DNA of 36,782 nt, taken from NCBI GenBank assembly GCA_023250815.1, contig JAHEZZ010000006.1:1-36782 (forward strand). The letters run 5' to 3'. Origin of the DNA: Bdellovibrionales bacterium. Its GTDB lineage: Bacteria; Bdellovibrionota; Bacteriovoracia; Bacteriovoracales; Bacteriovoracaceae. A program made the position numbers and the translations under genes. The notes under the pieces are model-generated. The model saw only the letters and a program-made list of their open reading frames with translations, was not told the DNA's origin and made no database searches. This document shows, in pieces, positions 1 to 9,757 of the stretch; position 1 is the stretch's first letter, and every line of letters begins with the position of its first letter.

Positions 1-1073
1 ACGGGATCACTTTGAGTGTCGGGTTCTGAACAGTAACAGCTTCGCTCAGTGATAGGATTACAATTTCCATTTTTAGTTCTAAAATTTTTAAGAATATCCT
101 CTATTTTATTTGCGTATTTCTCATGGGCAATAACTTGAGCAATGGCAAAGGTGAGAAATACACCTGAGGCAACTGTTTTAACTATTAAAGATGTGACATT
201 GCCTCCTGCTGAGAATCCTCCAGAGGCAGCAGCATAACTAAGAGTTGCGATATAACAAACAGAAGTTGCACCCCAACCATAGGCTTGAATCTTGGCCGTT
301 TTAGATCTTTCCACATGGCTGAGTTTTGCTTTTTCTAATTGGGCAATTTGTTTATGTTCCCCAGGAGAAGCGGCAGTAGCTTGTAAATTATTTTGCGCAG
401 ACATTTGTTGGAACATGGCAATTGCCTCAGTCCCAACCGCAATATATTTGCAATAATCTTTTCTTTCGCCCTTATCATCAGGATTGTTGGGGTCCTTCGC
501 AACGTTGTAAGTATCTCCTATTCCACCAAGGCCAACCACCATGACATAGGCCTTAGAAATCATACCCATGGTCTTGGAACTTATTCCCAGAACATCCCCG
601 TCTGCTTCTTGTCCCGCACAAGCTTTTTGCTTATCGAGATCAGTAGTCTTTATACATTCTGCTTCGTATTCTCTTTGCGCTTTTCCCTCATGATGTTGTT
701 TGCTGATGCCATATTCTCTATCTGTGAGGTTTCCTTTGTTTGGATCGTAGTCTATGGCGGCATTGTCTTGGCGGGAATAATCTCGTTGTGCTCCTGGGCC
801 ACCTTTATGGTTACCGCCTTTGGGGTCATCCGGATTGCCCTGTGCTTGTCCGGGAGTTACCCCCATTGTTGGGGGACTGGAGGGCTTTTGTCCTTCGCCC
901 GGAAGAGCTGTCGGTTGATACCCACCAGTAGGGTTTGTTGTTCCACCACTTGAGGGTTGCCCCGGAAGCGGTGGTGTTTGCTGTCCACCATTGCTTCCAC
1001 CTGGTGGAATTTGGGCAAAGGCCAATTGCTGTATAAATAAAATAATTAAAATTATTTTTTCTAGAGTTTTCAT
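1..1073 (-). CDS. Secreted protein of unknown function, truncated by window start (N-terminal signal peptide, Pro/Gly-rich linker, later hydrophobic segments)
   Basis: Reading the minus strand from ATG at 1073 gives an open frame MKTLEKIILIILFIQQLAFAQIPPGGSNGGQQTPPLPGQPSSGG... through to base 1 with no stop (...CNPITERSCYCSEPDTQSDPV). It is absent from the ORF track because it runs off the window. Confidence 0.85.
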   Translation of the reverse strand, partial: MKTLEKIILIILFIQQLAFAQIPPGGSNGGQQTPPLPGQPSSGGTTNPTGGYQPTALPGEGQKPSSPPTMGVTPGQAQGNPDDPKGGNHKGGPGAQRDYSRQDNAAIDYDPNKGNLTDREYGISKQHHEGKAQREYEAECIKTTDLDKQKACAGQEADGDVLGISSKTMGMISKAYVMVVGLGGIGDTYNVAKDPNNPDDKGERKDYCKYIAVGTEAIAMFQQMSAQNNLQATAASPGEHKQIAQLEKAKLSHVERSKTAKIQAYGWGATSVCYIATLSYAAASGGFSAGGNVTSLIVKTVASGVFLTFAIAQVIAHEKYANKIEDILKNFRTKNGNCNPITERSCYCSEPDTQSDP

Positions 1074-1282
1074 GAATATCTATCCCTAAATTACCGCTTA
1101 CTTAAATTTTAACACTGTCGATCGTGAGTTTTTTAAACTTCGGGTAATAATTGATTTATTTGCCCGTCTCTACGTAATTTCAAAATCTTGGATATGGTTG
1201 CCCAATTTATTCCAATGATTTTTGCGGGCATAAATAGTTGCCGTTTGACACTTGCTAAAGGCCATTGCTAAATGCCCTTCTT

Positions 1283-1852
1283 ATGATTTTTCAAGAAAAA
1301 AAATGGCACGACTCTGATGATCTTTCTCATTCTATGGTCCATTATCTTTTGGCCATCCATAAATTGAAGGATACTAGAGGCTTCGCTCGGGTAACGGATA
1401 TTGCTCGGGAGTTAAAGCTTACGAAAGGCAGTGTTTCAACTGCTCTGAATAATCTGAAAAAGAAAAATTTGATTAAAGAAGAGGATGATTGCAAGTTTTT
1501 GCTTTTAACTGAAAAGGGCCATGAGGAAGTTCATCGTATTTTATCTTCCCGTACTTTGCTTTTTTATTTCCTGAGAGATTTTGTTGGAGTTTCAGAAGAA
1601 ACAGCGCTTAAAGATTCTTGTTCAATGGAACATTTAATGAGTTCCGAAACGAGTGAAAAATTTTTTGAATTCATGAAGGATTTGGCCTGTACTTGTGAGA
1701 AAATGGAAGCGAGCAGTAACCCTTTAAACTATAAGTTTAGGACGACTCTAGATTTATGTCATTACCCTTCAATCTCGCAGTTTTTAGAAAAACAAGTTGG
1801 CGATGGGCCTATGATTACCGGGGGAGATTTTCATCCCCATGCCGAAAAATAA
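1283..1852 (+). CDS. DtxR/MntR-family metal-dependent transcriptional regulator
   Basis: Winged-helix N-terminus (YLLAIHKLKDTRGFARVTDIARELKLTKGSVSTALNNLKKKNLI) followed by a DtxR-like dimerisation segment (CSMEHLMSSETSEKFFEFM). The track start at 1265 is TTG; ATG 1283 is more likely. Confidence 0.8.
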   Translation: MIFQEKKWHDSDDLSHSMVHYLLAIHKLKDTRGFARVTDIARELKLTKGSVSTALNNLKKKNLIKEEDDCKFLLLTEKGHEEVHRILSSRTLLFYFLRDFVGVSEETALKDSCSMEHLMSSETSEKFFEFMKDLACTCEKMEASSNPLNYKFRTTLDLCHYPSISQFLEKQVGDGPMITGGDFHPHAEK

Positions 1853-1869
1853 TTTTTTTATTTTTTATA

Positions 1870-2598
1870 ATGATTCTTGGCACTAGCGCCTTCTCTCAAG
1901 AAATGAATAATTGGTATTTTTGTTTTAGAAAAGAAACCTCTCTTCAAGAAGTGCAGGCTTACCTTAGTCCCTATCTGCTTTTAAAAGATAAAATTTATGA
2001 AAATACCGATGACAATTGCTTGCAGATTAATTTATCGGATTATCGCAAAGAGCTTTTTGAAAAACAACTACGTCGAAATTTTTTTATAAAAGACATATAC
2101 AAAGAAACAAATTCTAAAATCACCGTCGATTCACCCGGGGCCATGGGGCAATGTTCATTAGAGTTTACAATAAAAGGCAAGTCGGCGAATCAAAGTAGCG
2201 AGACATCTGCACATGTTGATAATGATGCAGTCTTAACGGCTTCAAAAAAAGAAACAAATAATGTAGTTATTAGCAACAGTCAAATTTTAGTTTTAAGTGG
2301 AAAATCGGCAAGCATTCAATGGGAAGGTAAAAATATTTTTGTCACTTGTATTACAAAAGGTCAAAATCAAGCGGAATTGAGTTTTGCTCTCAATGATTCC
2401 AAAATAAAAAATAGCAAGTCCATTTCTTCTTCAGTCAATATTTATGAAGGACAAGAGTTGAATGTGGGAAGTGTACTTGCTGATATTAATGGCACTGATT
2501 CTAAAATATCTACTGATGTAGGTATCGATATAGTTAAATCTCAAGAGAATCAGAACTTGTCCTATTTCATTATTCTTAAAAAAATTATTTGGAATTGA
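1870..2598 (+). CDS. Exported protein of unknown function; 5' end uncertain
   Basis: In-frame ORF 1756..2598 with signal-peptide-like FLFFIMILGTSAFSQ. No plausible start gives a normal signal peptide in this frame (see finding). Confidence 0.55.
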   Translation: MILGTSAFSQEMNNWYFCFRKETSLQEVQAYLSPYLLLKDKIYENTDDNCLQINLSDYRKELFEKQLRRNFFIKDIYKETNSKITVDSPGAMGQCSLEFTIKGKSANQSSETSAHVDNDAVLTASKKETNNVVISNSQILVLSGKSASIQWEGKNIFVTCITKGQNQAELSFALNDSKIKNSKSISSSVNIYEGQELNVGSVLADINGTDSKISTDVGIDIVKSQENQNLSYFIILKKIIWN

Positions 2599-4339
2599 TA
2601 TTAATTTTACTATAAAGTGCGATATCTTTGGCCCCAGTATCGCTCCATGGATTTTGCGTTAGGGCGTAATTAATCCAATTAAGAAGGCTTAGTTTTTCAT
2701 AGTCTGGTAACCACCAATGTCTCATCGGCACAATAATTTTTTGATATCTTGTAGAAAGTGAAAGATCTAATTCTTCGTTTGGTAAATCACTTAAAATATA
2801 ATCAAAACTGGTCAGCTCTTTGTGGCCCAACATAAAAGAATAATTGGGTTCATTAAAAAAGAAATAGCTGGTGGGCCAAACGGTTTCACCCAGGCTTAAC
2901 AATTTGGGTTGTTTTTGGATGGGAAAATCAATTTCATTTTTAATTTTGAATAAAATATTTTCAAAGATATCTGTTGTGTGAACCTGTGAAATAAGTTGAT
3001 TGCTAAAACCTGCTTCAGAAAAATTGCATTTTAGCGCTACCCGGAGAGTGAAAATAAAAGTGATTATTAAAAAATAGCGAAATTTATTTGTTTTAATTAA
3101 TTTTAAATCATTTAAATAAAATGCCACAAAGAACAAACCAAAAAAGAGTGGGTAGATTGCCAGCCAAGGAACTCTTTCACCTAAAAAACTGTATGTGAAG
3201 AGAAATGCCCAAAATGAATAATTTAAAAATGCCAAGATTTTTAGCCGTTTTCTAATTAGCAAAATTGAGGATATTACTCCGTTTATAAAAATTAATATAA
3301 AAAAATAAATGTCTGCGGGTATTTTAAATTTACTCCATTGCCAAAAAGATCCACTGGAAAAATTAAAACTTTTTACCAATGGATAACACAAGGCCATCAA
3401 AGCAAGAGAGCTTATCCAAAACCATTTTAATTTCTTATTAGGGCCCAAATAGAGATGAATGCTACAAGATAGAATTGTTATAAAAAAAACAAAATCATAA
3501 GAGCTCAAAATTAATGTTTGGAAGATAAATGGCCCTGGAATTCTTTCTTTTTGATGTTGAGCGAACCAATAAGTAAATCCGCTGGTAAACATATTTTGAT
3601 AAAGTCCATCGGCCCATCGCAGGCCTCCTGTGTACAGATAGATAAATAACATAATATTTAGACAGGTTGCTAAGATAGCTCCTAACTTGCCATGGATAAA
3701 TATATTTTTGATTTGAATAAAAAATGATTCGGATTTATTTGATTCAAATAAATAGTCAATAAAAATAAAGGCAAAAAATAGCACGGGGTGAATGTAGGCA
3801 CTTTCTTTTATTGTAAAGGGTAAAAGTAATAAGTTGGTGATGGCAAATGCCTTAGTGCTTTCTTTTTTTCCAATAAAGGCAAGGACGCCAATCAGGAATG
3901 TGAGAATCATTAATCCATCTTCTCTCAAAAAACGGCCCCAATAAATCAAAGAAGGAGAGAGCGAGAGAAAAGTTAATAATAGCAAGAAGGCCCGGGGATT
4001 TAAATGACGATAAAAACTAAAAGGGAAAAAAAGGAGAAGGGTAGAAAGGGTTGCTGGCAACATTCTGGCGGCAAATTTGCTTATGCCAAATAATTCGTAG
4101 AAAAAGGGGATGAGATGATAAAGAAGAGGGCCGTGTAACATGGGATCATATTTATAAAATAGAATTTGCGGATTTTGAAACATATGTTTTCCATATAGGG
4201 CATGGAGGGATTCATCATGATGAAAAGGTCTGATGTCGAGCTGTAACCAGCGAAGAAGAAGCCCGCATAAAAGCAAAATAAATATAAATACTAACTGGTT
4301 TTTAGTAAAATATGTTTTAAAGTCATTAATCCAAGTCAT
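2585..4339 (-). CDS. Multi-pass membrane glycosyltransferase-like protein, TIGR03663/Agl23 (GT39-like) family
   Basis: Motif RPFHHDESLHALYGKHMFQNPQILFYKYDPMLHGPLLYHLIPFFYELFGISKFAARMLPA plus many TM segments. Confidence 0.75.
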   Translation of the reverse strand: MTWINDFKTYFTKNQLVFIFILLLCGLLLRWLQLDIRPFHHDESLHALYGKHMFQNPQILFYKYDPMLHGPLLYHLIPFFYELFGISKFAARMLPATLSTLLLFFPFSFYRHLNPRAFLLLLTFLSLSPSLIYWGRFLREDGLMILTFLIGVLAFIGKKESTKAFAITNLLLLPFTIKESAYIHPVLFFAFIFIDYLFESNKSESFFIQIKNIFIHGKLGAILATCLNIMLFIYLYTGGLRWADGLYQNMFTSGFTYWFAQHQKERIPGPFIFQTLILSSYDFVFFITILSCSIHLYLGPNKKLKWFWISSLALMALCYPLVKSFNFSSGSFWQWSKFKIPADIYFFILIFINGVISSILLIRKRLKILAFLNYSFWAFLFTYSFLGERVPWLAIYPLFFGLFFVAFYLNDLKLIKTNKFRYFLIITFIFTLRVALKCNFSEAGFSNQLISQVHTTDIFENILFKIKNEIDFPIQKQPKLLSLGETVWPTSYFFFNEPNYSFMLGHKELTSFDYILSDLPNEELDLSLSTRYQKIIVPMRHWWLPDYEKLSLLNWINYALTQNPWSDTGAKDIALYSKININSK

Positions 4340-5708
4340 GGCGTTTTATCCTTAAAATTGTTTCTTCTTTTTTATTTAAAATAAAATCGGCCCACTCTAC
4401 TCCTTGCATAAAAGAGTGGTCTTGATTACTGACTTCATATTTCCAGCCGCCAAATCTTCCCCTTGAATAGATATTCATTTTTTCCAGAGAAGAAATGATT
4501 AGATTTAGTGTATTATCTCGATCAGTACTTGGAGTAGGATAGCCATATTTGGCAGTGTACATCCAAGTTGAAACAATATTTTTTAGATCTTCTTGCTTTA
4601 GAATTTTGCTATTTATCAACCCATTAATGACTTCTTCAACCAGCATAGTTGAATCAATCTTTTTGAGTGTCGAAGAACTTGTTTCTGTCATAAGGGAAAA
4701 ATATTTTTTAATATCAGGAACATTATATTGGCTGTAATTTGAAAAAACCGTGACGCGGTAAAAAGGAGAATTGGATTCAGGAAAATACATCCAGCATTTA
4801 TCGGCAAGTGATTTTGGAGTAAATCCTTTTAATCCTATACCTACAATATGAGAAGAAGAATATAATAACTTTTGTGATTCATCGACAATCGTTTGATTTA
4901 TTGGTGTAACTATTTTTCCAAGCTCACTGACTGGCATAGTGCTAAGGATTTGATCGTAAGAAAAATTTCCGTGATTCGTTTTTAGTAATTTATTATGATG
5001 ATCAATTTCATATATTTTTGTATTTAATTTAATTTTTTGATATCCCACGAGCGCTGCCACATTCTTCCATATGGCGCCAGTCCCGCCTTTTAGGGGAAAT
5101 TGAAAGGTATTATTGGGGCCCCAGGAAATATCATCACGCATAAGTTTAATGTTTTCTTTGATGCGCTCAATGTTTACGCTTGCAACTCGTTCGCTTACCC
5201 AAGAATAATTTAACATTTTTGGTGGATAGGCCCAGACTTTAAAGTTGTAGGGAAAGAAAAAATGTTTTGCCATTCCTTCTCCAAAACTTTTTAAAATCCA
5301 ATCCTCAAAATTATTAATGGGATTTGAACAAGTATCAAGATTTTCAAGCCCTCTTAAGCATTCATCACGAACAATTTTTGGAAGTCGGTGAATATTATTT
5401 TGCAAAGGATAAGGAACAAAAAGGTCATTCATCCAAACCCAAGAGCTTCTTTCATGTGATAACCAATTTTCTTTTGAGATTGCCTTTAACATTACATTAT
5501 CGAAATAAGGATAATGTGAAAATTGAACATGTCCGCCAACATCCCAAGTAAAACCTTTTTCATCTAGAAAACTGGTAGCAAGTCCGCCGTAATAATTTTC
5601 TTTTTCTAGGATTATAAAGTCGTGGCAATTATTTTCTTTTAAAAAATAGGCGGCACCAAGACCAGTAGGGCCACTTCCTATAATTATTTTTGAAAACTTA
5701 TGGGCCAT
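4326..5708 (-). CDS. FAD-dependent oxidoreductase (protoporphyrinogen oxidase / UDP-galactopyranose mutase-like)
   Basis: N-terminal Rossmann motif IIIGSGPTGLGAAYFLKEN...ILEKENYYGGLATSF and WDVGGHVQF. Confidence 0.8.
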   Translation of the reverse strand: MAHKFSKIIIGSGPTGLGAAYFLKENNCHDFIILEKENYYGGLATSFLDEKGFTWDVGGHVQFSHYPYFDNVMLKAISKENWLSHERSSWVWMNDLFVPYPLQNNIHRLPKIVRDECLRGLENLDTCSNPINNFEDWILKSFGEGMAKHFFFPYNFKVWAYPPKMLNYSWVSERVASVNIERIKENIKLMRDDISWGPNNTFQFPLKGGTGAIWKNVAALVGYQKIKLNTKIYEIDHHNKLLKTNHGNFSYDQILSTMPVSELGKIVTPINQTIVDESQKLLYSSSHIVGIGLKGFTPKSLADKCWMYFPESNSPFYRVTVFSNYSQYNVPDIKKYFSLMTETSSSTLKKIDSTMLVEEVINGLINSKILKQEDLKNIVSTWMYTAKYGYPTPSTDRDNTLNLIISSLEKMNIYSRGRFGGWKYEVSNQDHSFMQGVEWADFILNKKEETILRIKRHDLD

Positions 5709-6479
5709 TTATTCACTCGATATAAATTTAAAATGGATTAATTGTTTTAAACTTTTAAAACAAACTTTTAAAAGCTTGAAGTTCATGATTGACACTTTTC
5801 CCGTGGCCCTTCTTTTATGAGTAACTACAATTCCCTGCTTACATTTCTCTGGAAATTTTGAAAGTGCAAGAATTGTAATAAAAATATTAGGGGCAAATAA
5901 TGTTGACGGTAAATGTTTTAGGATTTTTTTAAGGGCATTAATTTCCATAAGGCGAAAAGGAATGTTAGGGTCGAATGTATTTAAATTGAAAAAAATTTTA
6001 ATAAGTATTCTCATAATGCTTGAAATAATTAATCTATTTGGAGCATCGTGCCTGACTTGGCGATGGCCAAAAATGAAATGATAGTCATTGCAGAATGGCC
6101 ATAATTTAAAAAAGTCTTGAGATATGAACTGGTCATCGCTGTCGATCTGAAAAATAAATGATCTCTGTTTTTCATCATTTAGAAGAATGGCCTTTTGAAT
6201 GCCTGTCATGATGGCCGCCCCATGACCTCCGTTTTTTACATTGAGTATAATTAATTTAATAGAGGAATTTTTTTGCTCTTCTTCTAAGTTTTTTAATATC
6301 TGAGACGTTTGATCTGTTGAGCCATCGTTGATTATTATAAAACTAATTTTGATATTGAGAGGAGATAGTGCTGTCATCCAATCAATTAGTACTTTTTTAA
6401 TACAATCTTGTTCGTTATAAACTGGCATGACCAAAAATAGTTGAGAAACTGATTGAGTAAAATGCATTTCGACCGACAA
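5709..6479 (-). CDS. Glycosyltransferase family 2
   Basis: LFLVMPVYNEQDCIKKVLIDW, IINDGSTDQTSQIL, NGGHGAAIMTGI, FQIDSDDQF motifs. Confidence 0.85.
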   Translation of the reverse strand: MSVEMHFTQSVSQLFLVMPVYNEQDCIKKVLIDWMTALSPLNIKISFIIINDGSTDQTSQILKNLEEEQKNSSIKLIILNVKNGGHGAAIMTGIQKAILLNDEKQRSFIFQIDSDDQFISQDFFKLWPFCNDYHFIFGHRQVRHDAPNRLIISSIMRILIKIFFNLNTFDPNIPFRLMEINALKKILKHLPSTLFAPNIFITILALSKFPEKCKQGIVVTHKRRATGKVSIMNFKLLKVCFKSLKQLIHFKFISSE

Positions 6480-6517
6480 AAAAATCGTCCTTTTAGCAGT
6501 TATGAGCTAAATTATTT

Positions 6518-6574
6518 TATACCCTTCGTAGTACTGAGTTTTTCGTACCGGAAAACTCAAATGTGATGAGTATA
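6518..6574 (+). repeat. Intergenic structured repeat, copy A (half-length)
   Basis: TATACCC...GAGTTTTTCG-TAC-CGGAAAACTC...GAGTATA. 10-bp stem at 6536-6558. Aligns with the 3' half of copy B at 18201-18258. Confidence 0.7.
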
Positions 6575-6576
6575 AC

Positions 6577-6609
6577 ATGTTTTTTTTAATCTTAAGGATA
6601 ATTAAATGA
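6577..6609 (+). other. Putative leader ORF (MFFLILRIIK*) overlapping the M3 peptidase start by 4 nt (ATGA)
   Basis: ATG TTT TTT TTA ATC TTA AGG ATA ATT AAA TGA. Preceded by GATGAG of repeat copy A. Stop overlaps ATG 6606. Confidence 0.35.
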
Positions 6610-8630
6610 GTATACTTTTGGCCGATAAATTTCATACCCCATTTGAAACCATTCCTTTTAATCTAATAAAAAATGACATGTATTTACCTGCAATAAAAGA
6701 GGCCATTTTAAATGCTAAAAAAAATATAGAAAAAATAAAAAGCAATCTTGATCGCCCAACTTTTAAAAATACTTTTGAGGCATTAGATGAATGTTCTTCT
6801 CAGATTGATTTAATTTCCGGTCTTTTTTTTAATTTGCATAATGCAGAAAGTTCACCAGAACTACAAAATATTGCTAAAGATTTTTCTCCCCTTTTGACGG
6901 AGTTTTCCAATGATGTAACTTTGGATGCTTTATTATTTCAAAAAATTAAAACAGCTTTTGATCAAGGAGTTGCCCATTTGGGATCAGAAGAAAAAATGTT
7001 GGCGGAAACAAAATACAAGGGGTTTATACGAAATGGTGCTCTTCTTAATGATACTGACAAAAATAAATTAAGAGAAATTGACAACAAATTAAGTAAATTA
7101 GTTTTAGAATTTGGGGATCATGTTTTAGAAGAGACTAATGAATATGTTATGTGGATCGAGAAGAAAGAAGACTTAGAAGGTTTGCCAGCTTCGGTTATTG
7201 AAGCAGCAAGTACAACGGCAAAAGAAAAAAATAGGCCAGGCGCTTATGCATTTACATTACAACATCCTAGCTATTTGCCTTTTATGACTTATTCCAAAGT
7301 GAGAGAGCTTAGAGAGCAGCTTTTTATTGCCAATGCTACACGTGCTTGCAAGGGCGATAAAAATGACAATAAAAATATTATAAAAGAAATTGTTTTCTTA
7401 AGAAATGCACGTGCAAATTTGCTTGGCCATAAAAATCATGCTCAATTTGTCCTTGAAGAGCGTATGGCCTCTTCTCCTGAAAAGGTTGATAGTTTCCTAA
7501 AAGAAATTTTTAATTATGCTTATTCAGTTGCTCTGAAACAATTTGATGAAATGAAGGCCTACGCAAAAAAAATCGATGGCATTACCAATTTTAAACGATC
7601 TGATACGGCCTACTATTCGGAAATGTTAAAAAAAGAATTGTATAATATCGACAATGAAATCTTGCGGCCTTATTTTAAATTAGAGAAAGTTATATCTGGA
7701 GTTTTTTTAGTCGCTAAAAAACTTTATAATTTGGATTTTAAGGAAAATAAATCTATTTCTGTTTACCATTCTGATGTCAAAGCTTACACCGTCGAAAGAG
7801 AGGGCAAGCACGTTGCCATATTTTATGCAGATTTTTTTCCTCGGGAAGGCAAAAGAGCGGGTGCGTGGATGACTTCTTTTAGGGGACAGAAAAATATCAA
7901 TGGAAAAGAATTCAGACCTCATATCTCAATAGTTTGTAATTTTACAAAACCTACAAAAGAATTGCCCTCGTTGTTAACTCTGGAAGAGGTACTTACTTTG
8001 TTTCATGAGTTCGGCCATGCATTACACGGGATACTCGCTAACACAAAATATGAAAGCCTTTCAGGGACTAATGTTTATTGGGATTTTGTAGAATTGCCTT
8101 CTCAGATTTTAGAAAATTGGGTTTATGAAAAAGAATGTTTAGATTTATTCGCCGAACATTATCAAACAAAAGAAAAAATTTCCCAAGACTTAATTGAGAA
8201 AATTAGAAACAGTTCAAATTTTCAAGAAGGCATTGCTACGATTAGACAAATAACTTTAGCGACACTCGATATGGCATGGCATACTGGGCCCCATGATGAT
8301 GCTAGGGTTGAGGATTTTGAAGATAGTGTGATTAAAAACTTTCAATTTCTTCCACTGATACCAGGAACAAATATTAGCTGTTCGTTTTCCCATATTTTTA
8401 ACGGTGGTTATTCTGCTGGCTATTACAGCTACAAATGGGCGGAAGTTTTAGATGCCGATGCCTTTGAGTATTTCAAAGAAAAAGGTGTTTTTAATAAAGA
8501 GGTTGCTAAATCATTCCAAGACCACATTCTTTCAAAAGGAGGTAGTGAGCATCCAATGGATCTCTATCGTAGATTTCGCGGCAAAGATCCTTCGCCATCT
8601 GCTTTGTTAAAGAGGGCCGGGTTGTTATAA
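6606..8630 (+). CDS. M3 family oligopeptidase (PrlC/OpdA-type zinc metallopeptidase)
   Basis: HEFGHALHG zinc motif (TLFHEFGHALHGILA), SGTNVYWDFVELPSQILENW, full-length M3 layout. Confidence 0.93.
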   Translation: MSILLADKFHTPFETIPFNLIKNDMYLPAIKEAILNAKKNIEKIKSNLDRPTFKNTFEALDECSSQIDLISGLFFNLHNAESSPELQNIAKDFSPLLTEFSNDVTLDALLFQKIKTAFDQGVAHLGSEEKMLAETKYKGFIRNGALLNDTDKNKLREIDNKLSKLVLEFGDHVLEETNEYVMWIEKKEDLEGLPASVIEAASTTAKEKNRPGAYAFTLQHPSYLPFMTYSKVRELREQLFIANATRACKGDKNDNKNIIKEIVFLRNARANLLGHKNHAQFVLEERMASSPEKVDSFLKEIFNYAYSVALKQFDEMKAYAKKIDGITNFKRSDTAYYSEMLKKELYNIDNEILRPYFKLEKVISGVFLVAKKLYNLDFKENKSISVYHSDVKAYTVEREGKHVAIFYADFFPREGKRAGAWMTSFRGQKNINGKEFRPHISIVCNFTKPTKELPSLLTLEEVLTLFHEFGHALHGILANTKYESLSGTNVYWDFVELPSQILENWVYEKECLDLFAEHYQTKEKISQDLIEKIRNSSNFQEGIATIRQITLATLDMAWHTGPHDDARVEDFEDSVIKNFQFLPLIPGTNISCSFSHIFNGGYSAGYYSYKWAEVLDADAFEYFKEKGVFNKEVAKSFQDHILSKGGSEHPMDLYRRFRGKDPSPSALLKRAGLL

Positions 8631-9617
8631 AACTTTTAAGTCCAATTCTTTTTTTGCCAAAACAAACTCTTCAATCATAAGGTCAACCACTTTTTTTACT
8701 GAACTAATTTCTTTAGTAAATTCGATAGAAGGGCCAGCACACCAGACAGTTTTATAAGAAGCACTAAATGCCGCCTTTTCCATGAGCTTCATGCCCTTAT
8801 AAGAAGTAAGCATTTTTGCATATTTTTTTAGTTGCTTATTTTTATTTAAATAACGTTCTAAAAAATTTTGTTCAGTTCCAATACTTTTTACGTAGGGAGT
8901 ATTAATGACAGAGCAAGGAGTTCCTGAAATCTTTGTGGTAAAAACAATATCCCCTGCGCCGTAGTCCACGCAAGCTTGTTTATATTCTTTGTTTACCGGG
9001 CTTTCCTTTGTTGCAATAAAAGGGCTTCCGACTGAAATTCCATCCGCTCCGAGCGATAAAATCGACAAAAGCCCGGCGCCGTTACCGACACTTCCAGCAG
9101 AAATAACCGGCAACTTGCAATTGAGTTTTAAGAGAGGAATCAAGATACCGGCCGGGATATCGCCTGCATGTCCGCCAGCTCCTGAATTTACGGCGATTAA
9201 AGCATCGGCACCCATCTCTTCAACTTTTTTGGAATAAGAAAGATCGACCACGTCACAGAAAATTTTAATTCCCAGCGGTTTTAATTTTGCAATGACGTCT
9301 TTGGGACTGCCAAGTGAAGTAATAATAAAGTTGGGTTTTTCTTCGGCGCAAATATCAATTTGTTTTTTGAGATAAATGTTTGACTTGTTTACTATGAGAT
9401 TTACCCCCCAAGCTCCAGTCGAATTTTTTTTAAAATTTCTTGCTGCCGCTTGAAACTCTTCAGGATTTCTAAAATTGAGTGCAGGAAGACAGCCCATAAT
9501 GCCTGCCTCAGAGGCGGCCTTCATCATTTCAAAATTAGAAATAAGAAACATTGGGGCTAAAATAATGGGATATTTAATTTTAAATTCATCTGTCATCCAG
9601 GTTTTAAACATCATCAA
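8625..9617 (-). CDS. Nitronate monooxygenase (2-nitropropane dioxygenase-like) flavoprotein
   Basis: YPIILAPMFLISN, NSGAGGHAGD, VISAGSVGNGAGLLSILSLGADGISVGSPFIAT FMN-binding TIM-barrel motifs. Confidence 0.87.
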   Translation of the reverse strand: MMMFKTWMTDEFKIKYPIILAPMFLISNFEMMKAASEAGIMGCLPALNFRNPEEFQAAARNFKKNSTGAWGVNLIVNKSNIYLKKQIDICAEEKPNFIITSLGSPKDVIAKLKPLGIKIFCDVVDLSYSKKVEEMGADALIAVNSGAGGHAGDIPAGILIPLLKLNCKLPVISAGSVGNGAGLLSILSLGADGISVGSPFIATKESPVNKEYKQACVDYGAGDIVFTTKISGTPCSVINTPYVKSIGTEQNFLERYLNKNKQLKKYAKMLTSYKGMKLMEKAAFSASYKTVWCAGPSIEFTKEISSVKKVVDLMIEEFVLAKKELDLKVL

Positions 9618-9757
9618 CTCTCATTTTAAAATGAAATTATTAGTTTATATTGTAAGTAATTATTAGAGAAAAAGAAACGCCATAAAAAAAACTTTTGGAG
9701 TAAGCTTATAAAATACTTGGTCACGGATGATTAGTATTGCCAACGGAGGGCAGATTT

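Noticed and set aside
393-953. Plus-strand ORFs 393..953 and 740..931
   Set aside because: Antisense to the open minus-strand secreted-protein frame (1..1073), which has a signal peptide and coherent composition; no protein-family signal in the plus frames.
1130-1260. Minus-strand short frame MPAKIIGINWATISKILKLRRDGQINQLLPEV, possibly a helix-turn-helix or transposase fragment
   Set aside because: Only ~32 aa with no decisive motif; could be chance in the intergenic region upstream of the DtxR-type gene.
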